NCBI GenBank assembly: GCA_036346255.1
Contig: CM070625.1
Coordinates: forward strand, 37,762,520 to 37,826,519
DNA length: 64,000 bases
Origin: Ampelocalamus luodianensis
Lineage: Eukaryota > Streptophyta > Magnoliopsida > Poales > Poaceae
Direction of reading: 5' to 3'
Below are positions 48,671 through 58,832 of the stretch, piece after piece. The notes below the pieces were generated by a model. That model ran no database searches. It was not told the origin of the DNA and saw nothing but the letters and a program-made list of their open reading frames with translations. The first letter of the stretch is position 1, and each line of letters begins with the position of its first letter. A program made the translations under genes and the position numbers.

Positions 48671-48688
48671 TGGCGCCGTCCGTGGGGA
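48671..48688 (+). other. Primer-binding site, Tat/Athila type
   Basis: TGGCGCCGTCCGTGGGGA. This TGGCGCCGT... site is used by plant Tat and Athila gypsy elements and differs from the TGGTATCAGAGC of the Tekay-like elements, so this is a separate lineage. Confidence 0.8.
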
Positions 48689-48730
48689 CTATCTTTCGGC
48701 GATTTTCTTCGTTTCTACTCTAATGCTTCC

Positions 48731-49165
48731 ATGGCAATTGAGTGGAATAAGGAGAACCGGTTCGATCTCGCAAACTACGCAGGACTCGACATGGATGCGT
48801 GTTACGACTATGAGCAGAGCATCTTTTCATCTAAGAGCAATGCCAGTTCCAAGGACCTTTCACTAAACCCAGGAGATCACATCCCGGACAAGGTTGATGA
48901 GGGAACCTTATCACGAACACTCTCACCAACAACATTACGCCCATAGGGGGAGTCAGAATCCTCACTGGACAAGGGTCCAAGCGACCATGACCAGAGCCGC
49001 CCCGTGATAGGTGTTGAACACAATGAGGTTCCCACCTCCAAGCATTCAAGTCTGTCCAGGGCCACCTAGTCTCATGCGTCAAGTCATGGAATGCTTGATT
49101 CCGGGGCTCAACCGTCACCTGTTAATCGTCACGCTTTGGTTACCCTCACCCGGGATATGATCGAG
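48731..49165 (+). pseudogene. gag: Tat-like element: beginning of gag
   Basis: Starts MAIEWNKENRFDLANYAGLD 60 bases after the PBS. The frame of 71 residues is acidic and Ser-rich and ends in TAG at 48944. Downstream sequence to 49165 has no long frame. The rest of gag and all of pol are absent because LTR F begins at 49166 and the sequence beyond belongs to other elements. The call rests on position after the PBS; I do not recognise a domain. Confidence 0.5.
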
Positions 49166-51856
49166 TGTAACGCCCTGGTTTTTCTGAGCCTTTTTTATAT
49201 TTTCAAAATAAAAATGACCATTTGGTTTATGGTTTGTTAAAACATAACCTATGATTTTGGAAATAATTTAAATGACTAATTCGAACTTCAACTACCTCCT
49301 TTGGACCTCCTCCTTTGGAGCACCTACGTGGCTCAATCTGGACCACGCAGGACCAACCTTGGACCTCCTCAGGACCTTCTACTCTTTTCAGTCGTTGGAT
49401 CTTAATGGATGGTCTGATCCTGAGGGCGCGTTCGGAGTGGTCCGAACACCCAAATCCTTGTGGACCATCCGACTGAAATCGAACAGCCCAATCGGCCCGC
49501 TTCACCCGTGCCGCGCGTTTGCACTTCGAATTCCTTTCATTCATTGGATCAAGTTTGAATGGTCCGATCTTGATGGCACTCCGGACCATCCAAACGTGCC
49601 AATCCTCATGGCTCGTCCAATTGAAATCAGACGGCCCAATATAGTTTGGCGTTCGAAGTGGTCTGAGCGTTCTGATCCATTTTTGATCATCCGATTGAAA
49701 TCGGACGGCCAACGCACCTTCTTTATTGAACCTCCTCCTTGACGTCCTCAGGACCCTTTGGCTCCAGAGCTTTCTTTTTGCAAAGACCACCTCCATGGGT
49801 CAAGACCCCCCTGCTGGTCACGATCGATCTTTTTGCAAAGACCACCCATGTTGGTCTTTTTGCAAAGACCACCTCCTTGGGTCAAGACCTCCCTGCTGGT
49901 CACGACCAGCCTTTATGCAAAGACCACCTCTGTTGGTCTTTTTGCAAAGACCACCTCCTTGGGTCAAGACCACCGTTTCGGTCACGACCTCCTCAGAACC
50001 TCCTTGTCCTCAGGACCTCCTGGTCTTTTGCGAAGACCACCTTTGTGGTCACGACCTCCCTTTGGTTATGACCACCTCTCAAGTGGGACCACTTTCTCAG
50101 GTCCTCTGTTCACCTTCTTCTTCCTCTCGTCGTGTCTCAGTACCACGAGAGTCCACACGTATTAAATGCTGCTGACTCGCATTAAATGATGTCTTCTCTA
50201 CTGAACCTTTGTGCATCTATTGTTATTTCTTTTACCCGCTCCTTTCTTTCCATTACATGCTCCTGTCGCGTTCTTTAAATGCGGCGTCCTCCTCTCTCTG
50301 AACCTCCTGTGCCTTTAAAAGCCCGAGAGAGCTTTCTTGCCCTTGTTTGTTGCCCAGCGCTTTGGACCTCCTCCTGAGAGCTTGACCTCCCTTGTTTGAG
50401 CCCTTTCCTGAGTGGCTCAAGCTCCTATTTCCATCCATTTTCTGTAACCTTTCTTTGGCTCTAGTTTGGTAAGATCTTTGATCGTCTTTCTAGAGTTGCT
50501 TAGCTTATTGTTTGCTTTCTTCTTCACGTGTAGATTAGGTTTCTCGAGGAGTTCGGGACCCACCGCCTCTCTGACTTCCCAGTTCTTCATCGAAGGCAAG
50601 TCATAGACCTTGACCATATTGAACCCCTTTTTGTAAAAATATGTTGTTTTAACGTATCATGCATGGCTATTTGTATAAAAGTGGTTCTTGGGAGTAGTTA
50701 ACTACCTTCTTGCCAGTAAAACTCCTTGATTATCTGAGAAAGACATGTTGGTCATCCCTAGAATGGGTACTCTTAGTTGGTCTTTCTTGTTGTATACCAA
50801 CCTGGGTATCCTGTTGGTTTAGCCCTGCTCTAGTTCGCGTTGATCTCATTCTTGAATCAACAATGTTATTTTTACCCCAGCACACATGGTTTGTGGCTTG
50901 TGTAGTAACGGCCTGTGTTGTTGATTAATACAAAGTGTGGCCTATGTGTGCCACGACATCTGTTGTCGCTTTCACTAAAACTTGTGTGCCAGGACTAGGG
51001 TGGTCCTCTGGCCGGTTGAACTTAACAATGATAATCTTGACTAATGAGCTATGGAACTGTGGCTTCGTCACTTGTTGAAAGTTATTGTGCCAGGACTAGG
51101 GTGGTCCTTTGGTCGGGAGGAACCCCAAAATGTTTTATGCCAGAACGAGTGGAAGGTGGTTAGAGTGTGTGCTGAAGCACACTGGGATGTGGATAGTCTC
51201 GTCTGAGCAGCCAACTAAGGACTTTACCTTGAACCATCGATCTGGGTCTTACCGTGCAACCACATGTCCAGTACGGGATGGACCGGGTGCAATAATTAGC
51301 AAAGCTTGAGTCGGTTCTGTTTTGGTTGAGAACAGCGCAAGAAGGGGCCAGGACGACAAAACCTTAGCGAGTAGAACCGAATCAAGTGGACCTTTGTAAA
51401 AGCCTGGTGGTAGTCTCTCCTTGATTCACACGTCTAAGGAAACGTGTTTCGTATCAAGCGACTATCTCTTCTGGGTAAAGTGTACGACCTCTGCAGAGTA
51501 AATCTATTCGAATAGCCGCGTCCTCAGTTATGGACATACCCGGAGATTTCACGCAAGGGGTAGACCTTTTCTTCAATTGTGGTAGTCCTGTGTGGTCTGG
51601 AGTGGTCTGAGCTATGATTAGGGTGATCACAGTGAGGTCTGGGAGAGGACAGGGTGTCCTCGCGTGTTTTCAAAAAGCTTGTTTACTTATGTGTATTCTT
51701 TCAACTTGTGCTTTGCAATCTACTAAATGTATCTCTTGTAAATGTTGCTTTCTGCAAACTAACCATACAGCTATTGCTTGTCAAGCTTTGCATGAGTATT
51801 ACTTGCATTTATTCTCTATGACTTGTTGAGTACATTCAAAGTACTCATGACTTCTT
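49166..51856 (+). mobile_element. LTR F (Tekay-type), plus strand, 3' end cut off
   Basis: Starts TGTAACGCCCTGG. The promoter part is rich in CCTCC and in CCGATT/AATCGG palindromes (49691-49704). Tandem repeat at 49771-49980, weak TATA-like TTTAAAAG at 50313, AAG|GCAAGT at 50593, TTCGAA block at 51472-51537, hairpin GAGTAC/GTACTC at 51828-51846. It stops at 51856, where LTR D2 begins on the other strand. Family resembles families 2 and D. Open frames in 49227-50175 come from the repeats. Confidence 0.85.
49771..49980 (+). repeat. 82-bp higher-order tandem repeat in LTR F
   Basis: The core TGCAAAGACCACC recurs with its G at 49780, 49835, 49862, 49917 and 49944, spacing 55, 27, 55, 27. So the unit is 82 bp made of a long and a short subunit, present about two and a half times. 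Related GCAAAGACCACC pieces are in the family-2 LTRs near 10715. Confidence 0.85.
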
Positions 51857-53081
51857 TGTCGGGATCACGGTATGCAACCCGGGACCCTCGTGCGTCTGAA
51901 CTAGTCCCGGATCGATGCTAGCTAGCTCGCACAGTTACAATATCGGTGTAATCACAACTATACAACAAAATAACGATGAAGCGGACAAATTAAAATTACT
52001 TAGTAGCAAAAGGGACCTTATGGTCAAGTCTTACAGAGTGCGCCACACAGGGCTTAGCAACAAAATACAATTTGCAGCGGAAACCAAATATCTCGTGGAC
52101 GCCATTCGACATGCCCACAGGCAATCGAGTGGAGGACGCGACCTAGTTCGTAAAGTCTTCTAGATACTCCTCTTCGTAATACTCTGAGTTCTCTGGTTCT
52201 TCTATGGGGATTAATCACACAGGGCGCAAGCCATGAGTACTTTGAATGTACTCAGCAAGTCATAGGGAAATGTATGCAATTAATATTCATGCGAGGCTAG
52301 ACAAGGATAGCTTTATGTTTAATTTGCAGGAAGCGATATTGACAGTAAATACAATAAGTAGATTGAAAGTATAATTTAAAAGATTAATACATAAGTAATT
52401 CAGTTCTTTTGAAACAACTAGAGATCAACCCAAACTTTACATCCCAACCAGCAATTCCACCATTTTAAAGAAAATATCTACCCATTGCGTGAAATCTCCG
52501 AGCATGTCCATAATCGGGGACACGACTATTCGAATAGTTTTTACACTCTGCAGAAGTTGTACAGCTTTACCCACAAGAGATAATCATCTTATACTGTCCG
52601 CTCACACACTTTCGAGGTGTGCGACTAAGAGATTATCACAAGGCCGTTACAAAGCTCTGTTTTGATTCGGTTCTGCTCGCTAAGGATTCGCTTCTGACGG
52701 GTCTTACTCTCGCCAGATTCATGCCTCCTCTTGCGCCGTTCTCAACCCAAAACAGAACCGACGCAAAGCATTGCTAATTAGTTGGCCCAGTCCACCCCAT
52801 CCTGGACATGTGGTTGCACGATATGACCCAGATCAATGGTTCAAGGTTAAGTCCTTAGTTGCCTGCTCAGGCGAGACTAATCCATGTCCCAATGTGCGTT
52901 ACGGCACCCACACTTACCACCATCCACTCGCCCAAGCATAAAACATTTTCGGTTCAACCCGGCCAAAGACCACCCTAGCCTTGGCCCAACATCTTTTATC
53001 AAAAGTGACCGTGTCACGATTCCATAATTCCTTTAGTCATGTTTATTCATACGAGCATCTGATCATGAGTCCCAACGTACA

Positions 53082-55463
53082 TGTAACACCCTGGCTATCC
53101 GGAAGCCAAGATGTCACCTAAAACATCTAATATACATCCATAATGCGGAAGAATTTGAAACAAGTATATCAACTAAAGACAGCATTAAGTTAAACAGGAT
53201 ATGATGAAGGTATCCTTCCTTCACCTTTTAATTTATTTAATTCCGATCATCAATAAAGAAGGTTCACACACAGTAATAAATCAACATCCATGTGGAGAAG
53301 GTATCCTTCCTTCACCAATTATAATTTAATTATTACAGTTCATCATCAACGAATGTAAGATAAAACTAAATTTAATCTTGAACATGAATAGGATGATGTG
53401 AGCGAGTAGTGCGTGTCTACTCCCTCCCAAGTGAGCCAACATCGGGGTTACCTAAAATAAACAAACAACGCAAGAGTGAGTCCATGACTCGTAAAGTCTG
53501 ATGAAAGAGAAAGAACACATATACAAACAGGACATCACCATTTAAGAATGCGAACCTTGCATCGAGTGAACACTTATGAAAACATGAAATGAATGAATGT
53601 AATCAAGGATGGATGCACACATGCATATATGGGGGTATAGTGAGTGACACACCGTCGGTGTTCACTTAAGCCCGCACCTTAACAAAAGTGCGGGATCCAA
53701 GTCCTATATGAAGAACGTTTCATATAGGTGTCCAAAGCCCCCATCTTTGGAATTGATGGGTCTTACGTGCCCATACTGGAATTGATGGGTCTTTCAATCC
53801 ACTCCGTGGGCGGGACATGACAATGTCCAAAATTGCCCACATTGGAATGGTGGGACTTACAATCCACTCCCGTGGACATAACATGAATAAAAGGATGCAT
53901 GATATGAACATGAGCAGTGATAATACCATCTCTCAATATATACTCCACATAATGAAAGAACATAACCAATTCAAAGGCATCTCGGGTAACACAATATGTC
54001 ACACTATATTCATGAAAACATTCACAATCATAACACTCAAAAGCAACAAAGTACTTGCCTTCCGGCGTTGCGGCGTTAGCGACAACGATGGCGCTCCCAA
54101 ACGGTAGCCTCGTGGCCTAAACAATTAAATAACCGAAATAAGAACAACATAGAATCCAACCCGAATTAATAGTCTACAATACCCCTTGAACTCCCAAGGA
54201 ATCACCATAAAACCTAATCTGAAAAACAGGCTGCAACCCAAAAGCGTGTCGGGACAGCAGCACGAAAATGACAGTAGTTAATGACGTGGGACTCGAAATG
54301 AGATGAGTCCAGATCCTACCTCATCTTAACGAACATATCTATAACATTCAAGTTGATGAGATTTCCCAATTCGGCCAATAAACTTCTCTAATAAAGAAAA
54401 CAAAACAGCAGCACAGCTTCATGTCGAACAAACAGGACAGCAATACTAAAACAACCATAACTTTTAATCTACAACTCCGAATTGAGCGTTCTTTAACAAT
54501 CTGAAAAAGTTATGAAATTACCTACAATAAACTAGTTGGCACAACATTCAAATTTTGCCTTTAACAAAAAGTGGCACACGGGTCAAAACTAAAGATAGAA
54601 AGCCGACATACAATCTGGACAGACTGACATACAATCTGGACAGTCACAAAGAAAAGTGCATAACTTTTGATCTATAACTCCAAATGAAGTGTTCTTTATC
54701 AATCCTGAAAGCTAGTGATATCACCTTCAAAATTTGTTATGGGCAAGACCTCTGAATCACCCTCTAACTAGGCCATAAATAAACCTATACAGAGACTGCT
54801 AATTCTCGTCAGGATTCTGGACAGCAGATAGTAAATCTATCATAACTTTTGACTCGAAAGTCGGAATTCAGTGTTCTTGGCGGCCACCGAAAGCTAAGAT
54901 CAATATCTACAAAACTCTAGGAGATGGACAACCCAAATTCGGCCTCTAAGATCACGAAACAGGCCACGCAACATTCAGGACAGAACTGAAATTCTAACGG
55001 CAGCAATTCAATCCAATCAAACTAATCGAATTCGCATCTGAAACAACCTAAACAGCGAGGAAATCGATCATTACCCTTGTAGAACCATCGGAGATCGCTG
55101 ATCAAATCACGAAGAAATTCTCCTTCAATCCTCTCTTCCTTCCTCTTCTTCTTCTTCCCACGGTCGGCCTGGCAGGCAGGAAAGATGGCGGGGAGAGGGA
55201 GCAGCAAGCAGCGAGGCACCGTGCACGCCACTATCAGTAGCACAGGGCTACTGTAGCACAGCTACTGTAGCAAATGGGGCTAGGGTTTGGTCCCTCCTCC
55301 CTTGCCTTCTAATGGGCTGCCGCCCACTCATGGGCCTTGGGCCACTATGGTGGCTCCTCTTCTCGAATATGGGTTGTGGCCCATACTTCTCCTAAAATTC
55401 TGAATTTTAACTTATTTCCTCTCTAATCTTACAGCATTCGATATCGAATAATCGGGTATTACA
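53082..55463 (-). mobile_element. Solo LTR C2, minus strand, in LTR D2
   Basis: The plus strand reads TGTAACACCC...GGGTATTACA, 2382 bp, with a perfect TSD GTACA at 53077-53081 and 55464-55468. Same family as C1 in opposite orientation; hairpin GAGTC/GACTC at 53478-53490 and AAG|GCAAGT at 54053-54061. Its target is also a D-family LTR, but at a different position and with a different TSD, so it is an independent insertion. Confidence 0.93.
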
Positions 55464-56600
55464 GTACAACTATAGCATGGCTAAGCATAATACAATACCT
55501 GTGTTGGTAATTTATCAATGTCCAACTAAAATAACCCATCCTATAGTGTCCAAGGGTTCATGTCATTCAAGGATACATGTCGATAGGAATTTATCAAGGA
55601 GGCATACATCAATTAGGTCGTTATTTATTCCCGAAACCATTTAATATAAAACTAGCGATGCATGTTTATATCAAACAAAATAGTTTTGTAAAAATGGGTT
55701 CAACATGGTCAAAGGTCTATGACTTGCCTTCGTTGAAGAGTTGAGGTGCTTCCGTCGTCGGGTCCGAGAAATCTTCCGAAATGCCGGTTTCTACACGTGC
55801 GAAAAGAGCAAAATAAATAAAACAACTGCAAATAAATTCTAAATAAATACCAAACTAGCACTAACAGCAAGAGGAGGATTTTAGATGAATTTAGAAATTT
55901 GAATCACTCGAATCGGAGTTCGAATGAAGAAGTTATGGCCTTCCGAAGTTGGAAAACACATAAAATGATAGAATTAGGGTTTTTCTGATTTTCTGGAATT
56001 ATTTTTCTAAAGGAAAAGGGATTTAATGCGCCAGCTGACGTCAGCGAGGGGATTTATTTTTCGGCCGAATCATTTTTCAACGGAAAAATCGGGAAAAACC
56101 ACGTGGGCGCTAACTAGGCAGCCACGCGGGCAAAGGAGGTGACGTGGCCGCTGACTGGGCATGACCAGGTGCCACGTGGCTAGGCCACGTCGGACCCGAG
56201 CGGCGGCGCATGGGAGCCGAGGGTCGTCGGCGAACGGCTGGGCGGTGGCCTACGGCGAGCGCACCAGCGGCTAGAGGAGCTCGCGGCGAACATGATGCTC
56301 ACCGGTTTGAGGACGTGGCGTCACCGGAACGCGGCGGCGAGGAAGGCGGCGGCGCGCGGCCGGTGGAGGCGGCGCTGCGGGGCGTCTGCGAGGGCGGGAG
56401 ACGCGCACGAGGTGCCCCTTGGTGCGACGATGCCGAAGGTGGAGGCGGCGGCGGTTGAGGGTGCTCGGAGGCGACGCTAGAGGTGGCGGCAAGGAGCTCG
56501 GTGGCGGCGGCGAAAAACGGCAATCGCAGCCAGAGGAGAGCAAGAGGGCGGGGGAGAAGAGGGGAAAGAGAGAGGAGAGGGAGGCGCGCATGGTGCTCAC

Positions 56601-56607
56601 TTTTATA
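56601..56607 (-). promoter_or_regulatory. TATA box of LTR D2
   Basis: The minus strand reads CCTATAAAAGTGAGC inside a very GC-rich region, equivalent to 37591 in LTR G. Confidence 0.6.
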
Positions 56608-57186
56608 GGCCTCGGAGGGGCCGGAGGAGGAGAGCGGCGAGGAGCTCGCCTCGGCCATCAATGGCGAGCGGCGATGTCAGCGAAAGGAGCGAAGAAAAGG
56701 GGAAAAGCGGGGGCGCACGGGTGCGGCAGAGGTGGAGACGGGCGACGCGAGGGAGGTGGCGGGTAGGCGGCTAGGGCCAGGCGAGGGAGGCGGCGGGGTG
56801 CCGGCGGGATTCGCGGCACAAAGCCGCGCACGTGCGCACGGATGCGGCGCGGTTCGGCGAGGAAGAAGGAGAGGAGGGAGAAAGCCCTGACAGGTGGGGC
56901 CCGCGTGCAGAGAGACAGGAGCGGAAGCGGGGAGGCGCAGGGACGGCAGTCATCCGATCCAGATCGGACGGTGTCCGATTAGAAGCGACAGGTCTTTAAG
57001 CCGGCGTGGGCAGCGCAGGAGGAGGAGAATGGGCGAAGGATTCACCCAAAGTCCAGAGGGGGATTTTCAAATGATTTTTGATTTTAGAAAATACTAGAAA
57101 AGCAAAACCTTTTAGGAAGTAGCTACTAAGGTCCAAAAATTCTAGGAAAATTCACGAAATCCCAAGAATTATTTAGAACTTAATAA

Positions 57187-57929
57187 AATTCTCCTTTTGC
57201 CTCACGATATCCGGTTGAACTCTAGGTGAGATAATGTGTCATCCATGGATATTCAATACTTTCTCGATCGAGTTGTCGGATAACCTTATGTGGTCGAACA
57301 CTTGACCACTAGTGGCACGACCATGCACTTTCTTTATCCGACCACTTGAGGGCCTAAAGACATCTCTCCTTTATGTTAAGAGGGCAAATCCATATCCAGG
57401 CAGTCACATCCCTCCGCATGTTTCATAACATGCCCGAAAGCTACCTTTATAACTACCCGATTCACGAGTAGCGTTTGGCAACCCCTAAGAATGCTATTAC
57501 ACATCTAGGGAACCATGCTAATCTCAGGTCTAAGGATTATACATCATCATTGCTTGAGACCAACTAATGACACATAGAATCATAACAATCTCTATAGTGT
57601 CTCAAGGTGGGTCAATCCAACCCCATGTTCTCTAACATGTGTTCACATTATTGATTCGATATCCCTATATCCATGATCGGTGAAACATGGTCATCAATCA
57701 ATATATGCGTTGGTCGTAGAGTCACTGTGTTCCGATCAGTGACATTCGACTAGGGATACTTTTAGAACGACATCATACAAGTCGAAGAGTTTCACCAACA
57801 AGTCACATACTCATTGATCTTCAGAACTAACGATTCATTTAAGGAATAGAATAACATTTATTCAAGAACTCATAAACATAGACGTGATACAATCATCTAC
57901 ATGATTGCCTCTAGGGCATATCACCAACA
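57187..57929 (-). mobile_element. Copia element A: 3' LTR, truncated
   Basis: The sense strand starts TGTTGGTGATATGCCC and continues CTAGAGGCAATCATG at 57929 downwards, the start sequence typical of Angela/BARE-like copia LTRs of grasses. Only about 740 bases remain; such LTRs are usually longer. The left end abuts LTR D2 debris at about 57186. Confidence 0.8.
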
Positions 57930-57941
57930 ATCTCCCACTTG
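57930..57941 (-). other. Polypurine tract of copia element A
   Basis: The sense strand reads AAGTGGGAGAT immediately before the LTR start: the priming site for plus-strand synthesis. Confidence 0.8.
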
Positions 57942-57949
57942 CACTACAG

Positions 57950-58330
57950 TCAATCATATAGGTATCGAATACCCATAGCTCTTGTGTGCGCCTCATGCTT
58001 AGGTTGCGGGAGAGGTTTTGTCAACGGATCAGCAATATTAAAATCCGTGTGCCCTTTGCATATCTTCACATCACCTCTCTCAACGATCTCACGAATAATG
58101 TGATATCGCCAAAGAATATGCTTGGACTTTTGATGCGATCTAGGCTCCTTTGCTTGTGCAATGGACCCACTATTATCACAATAGAGGTCCATTGGACTGG
58201 AAGCACTCGAAACCACACCCAGCTCATCAATAAACTTTTTAATCCATACGGCCTCTTTCGTAGCTTCCGAAGCCACAATGTACTCAGCCTCTGTTGTAGA
58301 ATCAGCAACTGTTCCCTGCTTGGAACTTTT
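57950..58330 (-). pseudogene. Copia element A: RNase H
   Basis: An open frame of 108 codons, starting in VASEATKEAVWIKKF and containing YCDNSGSIAQAKEPRSHQKS and ADPLTKPLPQ, the C-terminal Ty1/copia RNase H with its DNS motif. Upstream, one TAG (a TGG to TAG change on the sense strand, near 58332) separates it from the RT frame; otherwise frames agree. It ends close to the polypurine tract. This is the best preserved coding part of the window. Confidence 0.88.
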
Positions 58331-58832
58331 CTAGCTTACTGCTCCTCCATTTAAACAAAACACAAACCCTGATTGTGATCTGAAATCATCCTTGTCGGTT
58401 TGGATGCTTGCATCGGTGTAACCATTTACGACCAGCTCTTCCTCACCACCAAATACAAGGAATGCATCCTTAGTCCTTCTTAAGTACTTAAGGATATTCT
58501 TGACTGCTATCCAATGACCTTCACCTAGATCTGGCTGATATCTGCTCGTAACACTTAGAGCATACGACACATCTGGTCGTGTGCACAGCCAATACATGAT
58601 AGAACCGATAGCCGAAGCATATGGAATTCTACTCATTTTGTCTCGCTCATCAGTGGTCGTAGGGCACTGGGTCTTGCTAAGATTAACACCATGTGACATG
58701 GGCAAGAAACCCTTCTTGGAATCTTGCAAGTTGAACCGTTTCAATACCTTGTCAATGTACATGTCCTGGCTCAATCCAATTAGCCTCTTACATCTATCTC
58801 TATAGATCCTTATACCAAGAATATATGCTGCA
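58331..58832 (-). pseudogene. Copia element A: C-terminal reverse transcriptase
   Basis: Open frame to 58774 and slightly beyond, with LSQDMYIDKVLKRFNLQDSK, then SAIGSIMYWLCTRPDVSYAL and VNGYTDASIQTDKDDFRSQS, the thumb-to-RNase H region of Ty1/copia pol. It is split at 58833 by LTR3; the upstream RT lies at 63907-64000. Removing LTR3 and one TSD copy makes the coding frame continuous across the junction. Confidence 0.88.

Larger units (their letters stand above)
51857..57186 (-). mobile_element. LTR D2 (same family as D), minus strand, truncated
   Basis: The plus strand starts TGTCGGGATCACGG, the sense 3' end of a D-family LTR. Contains C2 at 53082-55463. Landmarks (minus): hairpin 52235-52253, TTCGAA block 52504-52577, AAG|GCAAGT at 55722-55730, TATAAAAG promoter at 56601-56607, GC-rich U3 at 56030-57000 with TCCGATC/GATCGGA palindrome at 56953-56968. 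The sense 5' end (TGTAACATCCC) is missing: at about 57186 the sequence passes into copia A LTR. Frames in the GC-rich part (56210-56953) are not genes. Confidence 0.85.

Noticed and set aside
49227..50175. Frames of 110-189 codons with repeated CKDH-like peptides
   Set aside because: Produced by the 82-bp tandem repeat and palindrome-rich promoter of LTR F.
56210..56953. Several long Arg/Gly/Pro-rich frames
   Set aside because: GC-rich U3 of LTR D2 around its TATA box; shadows of base composition.
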